Assembly: GCF_900100205.1 (NCBI RefSeq)
Contig: NZ_FNEQ01000006.1
Coordinates: 310,001-374,000 of the forward strand
Reading direction: 5' to 3'
Origin: Duganella sp. OV510
GTDB taxonomy: Bacteria > Pseudomonadota > Gammaproteobacteria > Burkholderiales > Burkholderiaceae_D
Length of the DNA: 64,000 nt
The translations under genes and the position numbers were made by a program. The notes beneath the pieces are model-generated. The model did no database searches, was not told the DNA's origin, and worked only from the letters and a program-made list of their open reading frames with translations. Of this stretch, positions 27,843-37,370 are shown in pieces; within the stretch, counting starts at the first letter, position 1; every line of letters begins with the position of its first letter.

Positions 27843-27848
27843 TATAAT
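27843..27848 (+). promoter_or_regulatory. -10 element of the cold-shock gene
   Basis: A perfect TATAAT lies about 100 bp upstream of the cold-shock start codon; the -35 region is weak. The implied leader of about 95 nt is compatible with the long structured 5' untranslated regions known for cspA-type genes. Confidence 0.55.
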
Positions 27849-27947
27849 ACGGGCATCGTTTAGATTCAAGAGTAGTACAGATTGTCTTTCTTGCCTCAAA
27901 AACGATATCACGGGCGCAAGCCCAAATTAACTGAAATAGGAATTGTA

Positions 27948-28151
27948 ATGGCAACTGGTATCGTAAAATGGTTCAATGACTCGAAGGGTTTCGGCTTTAT
28001 CACCCCTGACGAAGGCGGCGAAGATTTGTTCGCTCACTTCTCGGCGATTCAGTCGGCAGGCTTCAAGTCGCTGCAAGAGAACCAACGTGTTTCCTTCGAA
28101 GTAACCGCCGGCCCTAAAGGCAAGCAAGCTTCGAACATTCAGCCAATCTAA
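27948..28151 (+). CDS. cspA: cold-shock protein (CspA family)
   Basis: A 67-residue single cold-shock domain that binds single-stranded RNA and DNA as an RNA chaperone. RNP1 is KGFGFI and RNP2 is LFAHF, both intact. The start ATG at 27948 begins [14 protein letters not shown]; the longer in-frame start at 27882 runs into the leader. A strong intrinsic terminator follows. It is monocistronic. The leader and its possible FNR box suggest layered control. Which csp paralogue this is cannot be judged from one locus. Confidence 0.95.
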   Translation: MATGIVKWFNDSKGFGFITPDEGGEDLFAHFSAIQSAGFKSLQENQRVSFEVTAGPKGKQASNIQPI

Positions 28152-28173
28152 TTCGCTGGATCTAACGATCAAG

Positions 28174-28201
28174 AAATCCTCGTTACTCGAGGATTTTTTT
28201 T
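28174..28201 (+). terminator. intrinsic terminator of the cold-shock gene
   Basis: A 9-bp perfect stem AAATCCTCG / CGAGGATTT with loop TTACT is followed by an uninterrupted run of T to 28201. It runs directly into the stop of the convergent LysR gene. Confidence 0.92.
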
Positions 28202-29111
28202 ATCTGTACGCTTTGCGCCAGTAGTCCGGTTGCGCATACGTATGGCGCAGGAAATCCACAAACGCGCGTATCCGCAACGGCAGATGGCGGCGCTGCGCGA
28301 ACACCGCGTAGATATCGTTGCCCGGCGCTGAATAGCCGTCCAGCACGGTTTGCAGCTTGCCCGCCTCGATCGCGCTGCCCACTTCCCACATCGACCGCCA
28401 CGCCAGGCCCTTGCCGGCCAGTGCCCACTCGTGCAGCACCTGGCCGTCGTTGCTGGCCATATTGCCGTTCACCTTCAGCACCACGTTCTTGCCCTGTTCG
28501 CGAAAGGTCCAGCCGCGCTGGCTACCTTCGCTGCTGATCGCCAGGCAGTTGTGCCTGCTCAAGTCAGCCAAGCTTTGGGGCTCGCCATGGCGCTTCAGGT
28601 AGCCGGGCGCGCCGACCACCACGCGTTCGTTGTCGGCCAGCTTGACGCTGACCAGGTTGGAATCCGGCAGGCTGGCGATGCGGATCGCCACATCAATGCC
28701 TTCGCCGACGATGTCGACCACGCGGTCGCTCATGTTCAGCGTGGCGCTGACGTCGCGATGCTCGGCCAGAAAGGAGGGCAGCAGTGGTGCCACGTGCTGG
28801 CGGCCGAAGCCGGCCGGCGCCGAAATCATCAGATGCCCGGTGGCGTGGGCGCTGCGTTCGGCCACCGCTGATTCCGCTTCCTCCAGCTCGGCCAGGATGC
28901 GCTGGCAATCCTCCAGGAAGGCGGCGCCTTCGTCAGTCAGCGCCAGCTTGCGCGTGGTGCGTTGCAGCAGCTTGACGCCCAACCTGGCCTCCAGCGCATC
29001 CAGCCGCCGGCCTATCATGGCTGGCGCGATGCCTTCTGCGCGCGCGGCCGCCGACAGGCTGCCCCTGGCCACCACCTCAACAAATGTAGAAATCTGCCTG
29101 AACTGCCCCAT
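28200..29111 (-). CDS. LysR-family transcriptional regulator
   Basis: A 303-residue LysR regulator with an N-terminal winged helix (about residues 3-62, including GSLSAAARAEGIAPAMIGRRL) and a periplasmic-binding-protein-like effector domain (about 90-300). It resembles the CrgA-like subgroup. It is transcribed divergently from malate synthase with 192 bp between starts, the usual layout for a LysR protein controlling its neighbour, so aceB is the likeliest target. The effector is unknown. Confidence 0.88.
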   Translation of the reverse strand: MGQFRQISTFVEVVARGSLSAAARAEGIAPAMIGRRLDALEARLGVKLLQRTTRKLALTDEGAAFLEDCQRILAELEEAESAVAERSAHATGHLMISAPAGFGRQHVAPLLPSFLAEHRDVSATLNMSDRVVDIVGEGIDVAIRIASLPDSNLVSVKLADNERVVVGAPGYLKRHGEPQSLADLSRHNCLAISSEGSQRGWTFREQGKNVVLKVNGNMASNDGQVLHEWALAGKGLAWRSMWEVGSAIEAGKLQTVLDGYSAPGNDIYAVFAQRRHLPLRIRAFVDFLRHTYAQPDYWRKAYR

Positions 29112-29257
29112 ATCAACCTGTCTCCGTCACTTTTTACTAAAACGCATAGATGATGTGATTTTTAGTCTTGTTTGCATAACTTAAGAGTGAATATACTGTA
29201 AAACAATGCGATGTGTAATCGAGACCACACACTAAAAACTTCGCACTGCAACAAGCC

Positions 29258-29263
29258 TATAAT
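29258..29263 (+). promoter_or_regulatory. candidate -10 of malate synthase
   Basis: A TATAAT lies 41 bp upstream of the aceB start with no good -35, as expected where an activator such as the divergent LysR protein is needed. The RBS CGGAGAC stands just before the ATG. Confidence 0.4.
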
Positions 29264-29303
29264 TAGACCGATTCGTTAATATTTTTTTCACGGAGACTAC
29301 CTC

Positions 29304-30896
29304 ATGACGACCATCACTCTGCCGGCAGGCATGGAAATTACCGGCGATATCAAACCGGGCTATGAAACGATCCTGACGCCGGACGCCCTGGCGCTGGTGG
29401 CCAAACTGAGCCGTGAATTTGAATCGCGCCGCCAGCAACTGCTGGCCGTGCGCGTGGAGCGCGCCAAGCGCCTGGACGCCGGCGAGCGCCCGGACTTCCT
29501 GCCGGACACCGCGCACATCCGCAGCGGCGACTGGAAGATCGCGCCGATTCCGCAAGCGCTGGAATGCCGCCGCGTGGAAATCACCGGCCCGGTCGAGCGC
29601 AAGATGGTCATCAACGCGCTGAATTCCGGCGCCGACAGCTACATGACCGACTTCGAGGACTCCAACACGCCCAACTGGGACAACCAGATCACCGGCCAGA
29701 TCAATATGAAGGACGCGGTGCGCGGCACCATCTCGCTGGAGCAGAACGGCAAGTCCTACAAGCTGAACGACAAGGTCGCGACGCTGGTGGTGCGACCGCG
29801 CGGCTGGCACCTGGACGAAAAACATGTGCTGGTGGACGGCAAGCGCATCTCCGGCGGCATCTTCGACTTTGCGCTGTTCCTGTTCCACAACGCCAAGGAA
29901 CAGATCGCGCGCGGCGCCGGCCCATTCTTCTATTTGCCGAAAATGGAATCGCACCTCGAAGCGCGCCTGTGGAACGACATCTTCGTCATGGCGCAGAAGG
30001 AAGTCGGCCTGCCGCAAGGCACCATCAAGGCGACCGTGCTGATCGAAACCATCCTGGCGGCGTTTGAAATGGACGAGATCCTGTACGAGTTGCGCGAACA
30101 CAGCTCGGGCTTGAATGCTGGCCGCTGGGACTATATCTTCTCGTGCATCAAGAAATTCAAGCTGGACAAGGACTTCTGCCTGGCCGACCGCGCCAAGGTG
30201 ACGATGACGGCGCCGTTCATGCGCGCCTACGCCTTGCTGCTGCTGCGCACCTGTCACAAGCGCAACGCGCCGGCGATCGGCGGCATGGCGGCACTGATTC
30301 CGATAAAGAACGATCCGGAGAAAAATGAGATCGCCATGGGCGGCGTGCGCAACGACAAGGCGCGCGACGCCACCGATGGCTACGACGGCGGCTGGGTGGC
30401 GCACCCAGGCCTGGTGGACCTGGCCATGGCCGAGTTCAAGAAGGTGCTGGGCGACAAGCCGAACCAGATCGACAAGCAGCGCCTGGAGGTCGAAGTGAAC
30501 GCTGAGCAGCTGCTGGACTTCAAGCCGGAAGCGCCGATTACCGAAGCCGGCCTGCGCTACAACATCAACGTCGGCATCCACTACCTGGGCGCCTGGCTGA
30601 CCGGCAATGGCTGCGTGCCGATTCACAACCTGATGGAAGACGCTGCCACGGCCGAAATCAGCCGTTCGCAGGTGTGGCAGTGGATCCGCTCCGACAAGGG
30701 CGTGCTGGAGGATGGGCGCAAGGTCACGGCCGACATGGTGCGAGCGATGATACCGGAAGAATTGGCCAAGGTGCAGGCATCCGCGCCGGGCGGCGACGGC
30801 CCGACTTATCCGCGCGCCGCCGAGATCTTTGAAAAGATGTCGACCTCGGAAGCGTTCGAGGAATTCCTGACGCTGCCGCTGTACGAAGAAATCTAA
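29304..30896 (+). CDS. aceB: malate synthase A
   Basis: A 530-residue malate synthase A that condenses glyoxylate with acetyl-CoA to malate, the second glyoxylate-shunt step. The family signature [16 protein letters not shown] is intact; the catalytic Arg lies in [15 protein letters not shown], and the block for the catalytic Asp ([15 protein letters not shown] region) is present. Length matches form A, not the 720-residue form G. No isocitrate lyase gene is in the window. The LysR gene divergent from it is the probable regulator. It ends 3 bp from the convergent gloB. Confidence 0.95.
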   Translation: MTTITLPAGMEITGDIKPGYETILTPDALALVAKLSREFESRRQQLLAVRVERAKRLDAGERPDFLPDTAHIRSGDWKIAPIPQALECRRVEITGPVERKMVINALNSGADSYMTDFEDSNTPNWDNQITGQINMKDAVRGTISLEQNGKSYKLNDKVATLVVRPRGWHLDEKHVLVDGKRISGGIFDFALFLFHNAKEQIARGAGPFFYLPKMESHLEARLWNDIFVMAQKEVGLPQGTIKATVLIETILAAFEMDEILYELREHSSGLNAGRWDYIFSCIKKFKLDKDFCLADRAKVTMTAPFMRAYALLLLRTCHKRNAPAIGGMAALIPIKNDPEKNEIAMGGVRNDKARDATDGYDGGWVAHPGLVDLAMAEFKKVLGDKPNQIDKQRLEVEVNAEQLLDFKPEAPITEAGLRYNINVGIHYLGAWLTGNGCVPIHNLMEDAATAEISRSQVWQWIRSDKGVLEDGRKVTADMVRAMIPEELAKVQASAPGGDGPTYPRAAEIFEKMSTSEAFEEFLTLPLYEEI

Positions 30897-30899
30897 GGC

Positions 30900-31706
30900 T
30901 TAGAAGTCATTCTTCCATAACCGCAGCGCGGTGAAGGTGGCCAGCGGCGTATCGATGCGATCGAGACGTCCGGCCTTCACCAACTGCTCCGCTATCGCCG
31001 GCTCGCGATAGCGCAGGAAAGGATTGGTGGCCTTCTCGATGCCGATGGTGCTGGGCACTGTCGGCACATCGTGTTCGCGCTTGTCCGTCTCCGCCTTGAC
31101 CCGCTCCTGCAGCGCCACATTGTCCGGCTCGACCACGCGCGCGAAGCGCAGGTTGGACAACGTGTACTCGTGCGCGCAATACACCTTGGTATCGTCCGGC
31201 AGCGCCGCCAGCTTGCCCAGCGAGCTGATCATCTGCGCCGGCGTGCCTTCAAACAGGCGTCCGCAACCGCCGGCAAACAGCGTATCGCCGCAGAACAGCC
31301 AGGCTGGCTGGTTTTCATCCGCCTCGCGCACATAGGCGATATGGCCCATGGTATGGCCGGGCACATCCAGCACCGACAGCTTCAGCGCCAGCCCTGGCAC
31401 ATCAATGACCTTGCCTTCGCCGACCGGCAGCGTGACCGCGTCGATGGTTTCATTGCGCGGTCCGAAAACGGGAACCTGATAATGCTGTAATAATTCAGGA
31501 ACGCCGCCGATATGGTCAGCGTGGTGATGGGTGAGTAGAATGGCGGTGAGCTTGAGTCCGTTCGCTTTCAAGGCCGCGAGGATTGGTTTGGCGTCGCCCG
31601 GGTCGACCACCGTGGCATGTGTGCCATCATGTATCAACCACAGGTAGTTGTCGCGGAATGCAGGAACCGTAAGAATACTGAGAGCTTGAGTAGAAGATAT
31701 GGTCAT
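30900..31706 (-). CDS. gloB: hydroxyacylglutathione hydrolase (glyoxalase II)
   Basis: A 268-residue binuclear-metal hydrolase that releases D-lactate and glutathione from S-lactoylglutathione, completing methylglyoxal detoxification. The metallo-beta-lactamase motif is [10 protein letters not shown] (59-68), with later ligands in GHTMGHI and [12 protein letters not shown] and the C-terminal substrate region. It starts 20 bp from the divergent methyltransferase gene, a pairing typical of proteobacteria (gloB, methyltransferase, rnhA, dnaQ). Confidence 0.94.
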   Translation of the reverse strand: MTISSTQALSILTVPAFRDNYLWLIHDGTHATVVDPGDAKPILAALKANGLKLTAILLTHHHADHIGGVPELLQHYQVPVFGPRNETIDAVTLPVGEGKVIDVPGLALKLSVLDVPGHTMGHIAYVREADENQPAWLFCGDTLFAGGCGRLFEGTPAQMISSLGKLAALPDDTKVYCAHEYTLSNLRFARVVEPDNVALQERVKAETDKREHDVPTVPSTIGIEKATNPFLRYREPAIAEQLVKAGRLDRIDTPLATFTALRLWKNDF

Positions 31707-31726
31707 TGGATTGCAAAAGGCTAAGC

Positions 31727-32503
31727 ATGGATAAGGCGGGGTCGGAGAAATCCATTATAGCGCTGGAAGGCTGGCTGCAAACGCCGGCAGGGGTGTACAT
31801 GCGTGCGTGGGAACAAAGCTGTCTCGATAATTTAACAGCCGACATCTTCGGTTACAACGCAGTGCAGATCGGCATGCCGCAAATCGACGCGCTGGCCGCC
31901 AGCCGCATGCCGTACAAATTGCTGGCCGACCGCAAGACGCGGACGGCCGAGCCGCCGCTGCGCACGGTTGACGTCACGCTCGACTACACCGAGCTGCCAT
32001 TTGCCTCGCAAAGCATCGATCTGGTGGTGTTGCCGCACGTGCTGGAATTTTCCACCGACCCGCACCAGGTACTGCGCGAAGTCGAGCGGGTGTTGATCCC
32101 GGAAGGGCAGGTCATCATCTGCGGCTTCAACCCGGCCAGCCTGTGGGGCGCGCGGCATGTGCTGCGGCGCGTCGGCGGCACCTCCTTCCTGCCGAAGACC
32201 GAAGAGCTGATCTCTATGCCGCGCATGAAAGACTGGTTAAAATTATTGAATATGAGCGCCAGTCAGAGCCACATCGGCTGCTACGCGCCGGCCTGCCGCA
32301 CAGAAAAATGGCTCAAGCGCTACGCCTTCATGGATAATGCCGGCTCGCGCTGGTGGCCGTATTTTGGCGGCGTCTACCTCATACAAGCGGTCAAGCGGGT
32401 GAAAGGCATGCGCTTGATCGGTCCGGCATGGACCAGGAAAACGGCCAACGCCGCAGTCGGCGTGCCAGTAACAAACAAAAGACGGGAACAGCAGGATGGA
32501 TGA
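31727..32503 (+). CDS. class I SAM-dependent methyltransferase
   Basis: A 258-residue methyltransferase-fold protein of the YafS type found between gloB and rnhA. The region [20 protein letters not shown] holds the acidic post-II/III motifs, and the later strand is [15 protein letters not shown]. The SAM glycine-rich motif I is poorly conserved, so activity is uncertain. I start at ATG 31727 rather than the TTG at 31706. It overlaps rnhA by 8 bp, so the genes are coupled. The substrate is unknown. Confidence 0.82.
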   Translation: MDKAGSEKSIIALEGWLQTPAGVYMRAWEQSCLDNLTADIFGYNAVQIGMPQIDALAASRMPYKLLADRKTRTAEPPLRTVDVTLDYTELPFASQSIDLVVLPHVLEFSTDPHQVLREVERVLIPEGQVIICGFNPASLWGARHVLRRVGGTSFLPKTEELISMPRMKDWLKLLNMSASQSHIGCYAPACRTEKWLKRYAFMDNAGSRWWPYFGGVYLIQAVKRVKGMRLIGPAWTRKTANAAVGVPVTNKRREQQDG

Positions 32504-32939
32504 CAAGGTTGAAATTTTTACCGACGGTGCATGCAAGGGCAACCCCGGCCTGGGCGGTTGGGGTGCGTTGCTGGTGGCAGGCACGGCCGAGAAGGAAATC
32601 TGCGGCGGCGCGCGCGACACCACCAATAACCGCATGGAGCTGCAAGCGGTGATCGAGGCATTGTCGGTGCTGAAGCGGCCATGCACGGTGGTGCTGCACA
32701 CCGACAGCCAGTATGTGCAAAAAGGCATTAGCGAGTGGATACATGGCTGGAAGGCGCGCGGCTGGAAAACCTCGAACAAGGAGCCGGTCAAGAACGAAGA
32801 CCTGTGGAGAGCGCTGGACGCGGCGCAACAAATGCATACCGTCGAATGGCGCTGGGTGCGTGGCCACAACGGCCATCCGGGCAACGAACGCGCCGACATG
32901 CTGGCCAACCGCGGCGTGGAAGTGGCGCGCGGCCGCTGA
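32496..32939 (+). CDS. rnhA: ribonuclease HI
   Basis: A 147-residue RNase HI degrading the RNA strand of RNA-DNA hybrids. The catalytic residues fall at the same numbers as in E. coli: D10 (IFTDGAC), E48 (NRMELQ), D70 (LHTDSQ), H124 and D134 ([10 protein letters not shown]). The basic protrusion ([10 protein letters not shown]) is present. It overlaps the methyltransferase gene and is followed by dnaQ, the conserved gene order. Confidence 0.97.
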   Translation: MDDKVEIFTDGACKGNPGLGGWGALLVAGTAEKEICGGARDTTNNRMELQAVIEALSVLKRPCTVVLHTDSQYVQKGISEWIHGWKARGWKTSNKEPVKNEDLWRALDAAQQMHTVEWRWVRGHNGHPGNERADMLANRGVEVARGR

Positions 32940-32972
32940 TATACTGCGTCCTGGAACTCATTTCGGAATACT

Positions 32973-33698
32973 ATGCGCCAAATCGTACTCGATACTGAAA
33001 CTACCGGTATCAACCCCAAGCTGGGCAACCGCATCCTGGAAATCGGCTGCGTCGAGCTGAATAACCGCATGTTGACGGGGAATAATCTCCACTTCTATAT
33101 CAATCCGGAGCGGGATTCGGAAGAGGGCGCGCTGAACGTGCACGGCCTGACCACCGAATTCCTGAGCGACAAGCCGAAGTTTCATGAGATTGTTGAGCAG
33201 CTGCGCGAGTATGTCCGGGGCGCCGAAGTCATCATTCACAATGCACCGTTCGACCTGGGCTTCCTGAATCACGAATTCAAGCTGCTCAAACTGCCGGATT
33301 TTAGCGACCACATCGGCGGTGTGATCGACACGCTGGCGCAGGCGAAAGAGCTGCATCCGGGCAAGCGCAACTCGCTGGATGCACTGTGCGACCGCTACGG
33401 CATCTCCAACTCTCACCGCAAGCTGCACGGCGCGCTGCTGGACGCCGAGCTGCTGGCCGACGTCTACCTGGCGATGACCCGTGGCCAGAACAGCCTGGGC
33501 ATGGATGTGGAAGAGGAAGTGGTCAACATCGGCGACATGCTGGAGCCGGTGGCGATGGCGGAAATCATCTTCATGCCGGCGTCGGAAGAAGAGCTGGCGG
33601 CGCACGCCGACACGCTGGCAGGGCTGGACAAGGCGGTGAAAGGCCAGTGCATCTGGACCGCATCGCTGAATCCGCCGGCACCGGCCGAGGCCGCCTAA
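32973..33698 (+). CDS. dnaQ: DNA polymerase III epsilon subunit (3'-5' proofreading exonuclease)
   Basis: A 241-residue DEDDh exonuclease that proofreads for the replicative polymerase. ExoI is VLDTETTG (D7, E9), ExoII is HNAPFDLGF and ExoIII includes HGALLDAELLAD with the catalytic His and Asp. The C-terminal tail, about 185-241, would contact the alpha subunit. It lies 33 bp after rnhA. The tRNA-Val promoter begins just after its stop. Confidence 0.95.
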   Translation: MRQIVLDTETTGINPKLGNRILEIGCVELNNRMLTGNNLHFYINPERDSEEGALNVHGLTTEFLSDKPKFHEIVEQLREYVRGAEVIIHNAPFDLGFLNHEFKLLKLPDFSDHIGGVIDTLAQAKELHPGKRNSLDALCDRYGISNSHRKLHGALLDAELLADVYLAMTRGQNSLGMDVEEEVVNIGDMLEPVAMAEIIFMPASEEELAAHADTLAGLDKAVKGQCIWTASLNPPAPAEAA

Positions 33699-33705
33699 GC
33701 GGCCC

Positions 33706-33734
33706 TTGCACTTCTCGCGGGCACGCTCTATAAT
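33706..33734 (+). promoter_or_regulatory. tRNA-Val promoter
   Basis: TTGCAC (33706-33711) and TATAAT (33729-33734) are separated by exactly 17 bp and end 13 bp before the tRNA, as expected for a strong sigma-70 promoter. Confidence 0.8.
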
Positions 33735-33747
33735 GCTCGCACTCAAC

Positions 33748-33822
33748 GGGAGGTTAGCTCAGGGGTAGAGCACTGCATTCACACTGCAGGGGTCGCAAGT
33801 TCGAAACTTGCACTTCCCACCA
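33748..33822 (+). tRNA. tRNA-Val (anticodon CAC)
   Basis: A 75-nt cloverleaf with CCA encoded. The acceptor stem is GGGAGGT / ACTTCCC, the D arm GCTC...GAGC, the anticodon stem CTGCA / TGCAG around loop TTCACAC (anticodon CAC) and the T arm GCAAG-TTCGAAA-CTTGC. It reads GUG valine codons. An integrase gene ends 18 bp beyond its 3' end, so it is the probable integration site of the following element. Confidence 0.95.
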
Positions 33823-33839
33823 GAATTCTTCTAGTGATA

Positions 33840-35120
33840 TCAATCACTTAGCTCAAATACCGGAAACTCATTTCGGCGTTTGGGATCAATTTGGGAATAA
33901 AGTGCTAAGAGCTCTGTGCGCTTATTTCCGTCTAGTCCCCCTGTAATCCACCTGCTGTAGTGCCTTTCGATCATCGCTGTATTCTCGTGCCCAAGCTGTG
34001 ATGCAACATATAGCGTGTTTGCTCCTAACATCAGAAGACTACTAGCGAACGTATGGCGCGTCTGATAAGGATTTCGGTACCTCACGCCAGCAGCCTTCAG
34101 AATACGCCTCCATCGTTGCCTAATGGCCTTGTCGCCCGTCCAGCGAGTGTTGTATCGGGCATCCAGAAAGATCAAGTCGTCGGACGTGTAATCTCGTTGA
34201 TTTTGAAGCGCATCGTGCGCCATAAATCGTAGGTCCACTTTCCGGTTGCTCTTGGAAGTTTTTCCTTTTTTCTGCTCTACCCCGTCGACGTAGTTCCCAG
34301 AGACAGCGATCCTTTCCTCTTCCGGCGAGTACCATGCCCATTTTGCGTGTATGTACTCACACATGCGAAGTCCAGTTCCAAACGCGAATTGGATCATATT
34401 CCGTTCCTCCGGCCGGCATGCTTTCAGAATCGCGCCTATTTCATCGACAGAAAAAGGATCGACGTCTTTGCCATCTTCGTCTTCATTATCGTTCCGCTGC
34501 TGAAGATCCCGAATCTTCAACAGGTTGAAGGGATTATACTCAATGATTTCGTCGATAGCGGCAAGCTGTAGCGCACCTTTCAGCGGTGCCGTTAAGTTGT
34601 TCGCACGACTCCTCCCAACACCCAGATCAATAATCCAATTCCTAACAAACTTTACATTGAAATCTTTAATGGGTTTGTTTTCTCCAAAGATCTTTTTTAG
34701 CTGAGATATTATTTGCTCATATTCATTTCGTGAACTATTTTTCCATCGAAGTGAACCAAGACGAAAGTGTTCGTCTAAATAATAGCCGAGAGTCGCCTCA
34801 GAGATGCTTTGTGCTTTCACTTCATTCGCGAGTTCAACCACCCGTTGTTTTGCTATTGCGCGAGCAGTTACAGAGCCAGGAAAGTATTTTTCATAGTCAA
34901 ATTCTTGGTTGCTTATATCGTGAAGAATAGCTGCGCGCATATGCTTCGCTTTTTTGATATTTTTCGGTGAATGATCCCATTCTAAGGTTTCTCGACGCAT
35001 AGATCCCTGAAAACGGAATAAAATCCGAATACTCTGTTTTATCTTTCCTTGCCTTAGTTGAATTCCTTCAACGGAACCCTCGCTAGAACTTTCTTTTGAT
35101 TCTTTTTTAACTTCTAACAC
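33840..35120 (-). CDS. tyrosine site-specific integrase
   Basis: A 426-residue phage-type tyrosine recombinase with an N-terminal arm-binding DUF3596-like domain (about 10-85), a core-binding SAM-like domain (about 105-200) and a catalytic domain. Catalytic residues are R252 (GTGLRMCE), R355 in YQTRHTF, H378 in QLGHENT and nucleophile Y388 in ERHYSRW. The box II first His is Q353, seen in this subgroup. I use the GTG at 35120, preceded by AAAGGATTT, rather than the longer ATG frame inside the xis-like gene. It reads toward the tRNA, as in tRNA-borne islands, and is AT-rich. Confidence 0.92.
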   Translation of the reverse strand: MLEVKKESKESSSEGSVEGIQLRQGKIKQSIRILFRFQGSMRRETLEWDHSPKNIKKAKHMRAAILHDISNQEFDYEKYFPGSVTARAIAKQRVVELANEVKAQSISEATLGYYLDEHFRLGSLRWKNSSRNEYEQIISQLKKIFGENKPIKDFNVKFVRNWIIDLGVGRSRANNLTAPLKGALQLAAIDEIIEYNPFNLLKIRDLQQRNDNEDEDGKDVDPFSVDEIGAILKACRPEERNMIQFAFGTGLRMCEYIHAKWAWYSPEEERIAVSGNYVDGVEQKKGKTSKSNRKVDLRFMAHDALQNQRDYTSDDLIFLDARYNTRWTGDKAIRQRWRRILKAAGVRYRNPYQTRHTFASSLLMLGANTLYVASQLGHENTAMIERHYSRWITGGLDGNKRTELLALYSQIDPKRRNEFPVFELSD

Positions 35121-35131
35121 TAGAAATCCTT

Positions 35132-35350
35132 TCAATTCTTTTTGGTGGAGCTGGCAGATCGCGTGCCCCATTTTTCCACCCATTCTTCCGCAGCTACTAG
35201 ATTGACCCAAAGGTTGCGGCCCTCAAGGACTTTGCAGTGAATTCCATCTATCCACTTCCCCTCTCTTCTTCTCGAATGTACCGCGAGCTCTGTATCACCA
35301 GTTAGCTCCGCGTATCTTTTTAATTTGACCCACTTAACGTTTGCGCACAT
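35132..35350 (-). CDS. excisionase-like small protein
   Basis: A 72-residue basic protein resembling phage excisionases of the type ending WVNLVAAEEWVEKW, with an N-terminal winged-helix-like segment KLKRYAELTGDTELAVHSRR. It lies 11 bp upstream of the integrase start on the same strand, the usual xis-int order. It would bias recombination toward excision. Assignment rests on size, sequence style and position. Confidence 0.7.
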   Translation of the reverse strand: MCANVKWVKLKRYAELTGDTELAVHSRRREGKWIDGIHCKVLEGRNLWVNLVAAEEWVEKWGTRSASSTKKN

Positions 35351-35735
35351 ATTTTCCTCGTTTTCTATAGCAGAGGGAAAAGTTGATTTATGTTATCAAT
35401 CGAATTTTAACTCTGCAATTGTTTTTTATTTTCGTTCGCGATGATGCAGCGAACTCGACATGAGAAAGGTTAGCAGGTCTCAGAATAGAAATTTTCAGTT
35501 CGGAGTTGCTTTTCCAAACTTTTTAACTTTTACGATGAATTATTTTTGAGTAGAGCAGGCGAGGACGTGCGAGTGTGAAAGTAGGCGATAAATTGATGTG
35601 AATCAATCACTGGTGGTTCAAGTAAAAAAGCTAATCACTTGAACTCGCCGAGGAAAGGTAACGTTGGTCTGGCTCGAAGGAGCAGACCCAAGCGTTTAAT
35701 AGGAAGGAAAATACGGAGGGAAGCGGAAAAGCAGC
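35351..35735. other. AT-rich intergenic region without a credible gene
   Basis: This 385-bp stretch between the excisionase-like and repressor genes has no convincing ORF. The 61-codon frame at 35639-35824 starts with TTG and is a basic low-complexity peptide overlapping the repressor gene, so I reject it. A perfect 8-bp inverted repeat (GTTCAAGT at 35616-35623, ACTTGAAC at 35637-35644) lies here and could be a protein-binding site. The excisionase promoter probably lies near 35360-35400. Confidence 0.6.
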
Positions 35736-36089
35736 CTATTTACGGCCGTGCAGCTGTACGTAGACTTGCAAGAATTGAACAGCAACGGTCTGTTGCTCAG
35801 GACATAACTGACGCAGCAGATTGAGCGCGATGATCTCAGTTGAGTCAGGCTCGCTTTCGAACTCATCAAAGAATTTTGATATCGGCACTTTGAACAAACC
35901 TGCCAACTTTTCGAGATGCTCTAAAGTTGGAGAGCGCTCGCCGCGCTCAACTCGCGAAATAGTGATCGGGTCCAGCTGACATGCTTCAGCTAGGGATACT
36001 TGGGTGTATCCCGCAGCCTTTCGTAGCTCTTTCACGCGTGCTCCGATTCGCTCGCTAGTATTGGCGGATGCTCGCTGTCTTTTTACCAT
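35736..36089 (-). CDS. XRE-family (Cro/CI-like) repressor
   Basis: A 117-residue DNA-binding protein with an N-terminal helix-turn-helix (about residues 14-70) reading RVKELRKAAGYTQVSLAEA and RVERGERSPTLEHLEKLAGLF. A short C-terminal helical part probably dimerises it. The region upstream contains TAAAC repeats, likely its operators. It is divergent from the CAP lipoprotein gene. It may keep the island genes silent. Confidence 0.87.
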   Translation of the reverse strand: MVKRQRASANTSERIGARVKELRKAAGYTQVSLAEACQLDPITISRVERGERSPTLEHLEKLAGLFKVPISKFFDEFESEPDSTEIIALNLLRQLCPEQQTVAVQFLQVYVQLHGRK

Positions 36090-36114
36090 GCTTGACCTTC
36101 AAATGTGAGGCTGC

Positions 36115-36184
36115 ATGGTTAAACAGACGTCGACTATCGTACATATCCGTATGGCTAAATTTACTTGACTAAACGGACTAGTCG
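36115..36184. promoter_or_regulatory. candidate XRE operator repeats
   Basis: Three related sites lie between the divergent XRE and CAP genes: GGTTAAACAGACGTCG (from 36117), ATGGCTAAATTTAC (36151-36164) and GACTAAACGGACTAGTCG (from 36167). The first and third share TAAAC-R-GAC. Such clustered repeats upstream of a Cro/CI-type gene usually bind the repressor. The alignment was done by eye. Confidence 0.4.
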
Positions 36185-36262
36185 TGAGAAAGTTGCCTTG
36201 TGACAATTAGTGTCGCGCCATCTACTGTTGGGTATATGGCACTACCGATTTTGGAGTGTAAC

Positions 36263-37324
36263 TTGAGTATTTCGTTTTCCCGCCAGCTTCCCGTTTCCGT
36301 TAAGCGACTATCTGTCGTCATGATTGCCTCTGCACTGGCGGCCTGTGGTGGTGGTGGCGCCGGTAGCACCGTAAGTGTTCCGGCCACGCCAACTCTGCCG
36401 ACGACTCCTAACCTGCCAACGGTCATACCAGGCGACACACAAACGACGGTTCCAGCATTGACCTATGCGGCTAACTCGGAGGAGTACAGCTTTGTTACTG
36501 CACTGAACGGCTTCCGTGCGCAAATCGGGCTGGGCCTGCTGGCACAAAACACGAAGCTCGACACCGCCTCGGCCAATCATCTGGCCTATCTGATCACCAA
36601 CGACGTGACCAATGGTGGCACCGTCAACTTCAACAGCTACGATCCTGTCACTGGTCGCCCGCTGTTGCACATCGAAAATGGCGCACTGGCAAAATTTACC
36701 GGCGTTCAGGAAGGTGATCGCGCCAAGTTTGCAGGTTACGATGGCTCGTATACTGGCGAAGAAGTGACTTTCGGCGGCGGTCAAGGTGGAGCTGTGGCGT
36801 TCGGCACCCTCGCTCAAACCGTGTATCACCGTGCTGGCCTGATGCTGCAAAACGTGCGTGAAATCGGTGTAGCTGTTGGCGCCGATCGTTCGCAAACCGT
36901 TGTGATGGAAATGGGCCTTAAAACCAATCAGTCGGTCGCCAGTGATTATGTCGGCGTTTACCCTGCGAATGGCCAAACTGGTATTGCGCTGCATGCCTAT
37001 GTGGAAGCCCCGAATCCTTTCCCTGATTTGTCCCTCACCAACGACGACTTCCCAACGAAGACCTCATTCCCAGTCAGCTTATCGGTGGCTGCTGGTCACA
37101 CGCTCGCCGTTACGAGCTTTACAGTTACCCAGGCAGGCCAGACCACGCCGCTGGATGCGCGCCTTATGACACGCGCCAACGACCCGAACAACTACCTGAG
37201 CACCAACGTCGCGTTCTTGACAGCTAAGGCCGCATTTAAGGCTTCAACGACCTACAACGTGAAGTTCTTCGGGACCAACAACGGCGCGGCGTTCACGAAA
37301 GAATGGTCGTTCACGACCAAATAA
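36263..37324 (+). CDS. CAP/SCP-domain lipoprotein
   Basis: A 353-residue exported lipoprotein. Beginning at TTG 36263, which has GGAG 6 nt upstream, it has a basic signal peptide with lipobox LAAC (Cys 28) and a Gly/Thr/Pro-rich linker. A CAP (SCP-like) domain follows (about 70-230), including FVTALNGFRAQIGLG, ASANHLAYL and VREIGVAVG. A C-terminal Ig-like region (about 240-353) ends KEWSFTTK. An ATG at 36236 is an alternative start. The function of bacterial CAP proteins is mostly unknown; extracellular or envelope stress roles are proposed. It is divergent from the XRE gene. Confidence 0.8.
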   Translation: MSISFSRQLPVSVKRLSVVMIASALAACGGGGAGSTVSVPATPTLPTTPNLPTVIPGDTQTTVPALTYAANSEEYSFVTALNGFRAQIGLGLLAQNTKLDTASANHLAYLITNDVTNGGTVNFNSYDPVTGRPLLHIENGALAKFTGVQEGDRAKFAGYDGSYTGEEVTFGGGQGGAVAFGTLAQTVYHRAGLMLQNVREIGVAVGADRSQTVVMEMGLKTNQSVASDYVGVYPANGQTGIALHAYVEAPNPFPDLSLTNDDFPTKTSFPVSLSVAAGHTLAVTSFTVTQAGQTTPLDARLMTRANDPNNYLSTNVAFLTAKAAFKASTTYNVKFFGTNNGAAFTKEWSFTTK

Positions 37325-37370
37325 TCGAGTCACCTAGCTACCGAGCCAACCATTACTGGGAGAGGAAAGA

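Noticed and set aside
35639..35824. 61-codon plus-strand ORF in the island
   Set aside because: TTG start, basic low-complexity peptide, overlaps the XRE gene on the other strand.
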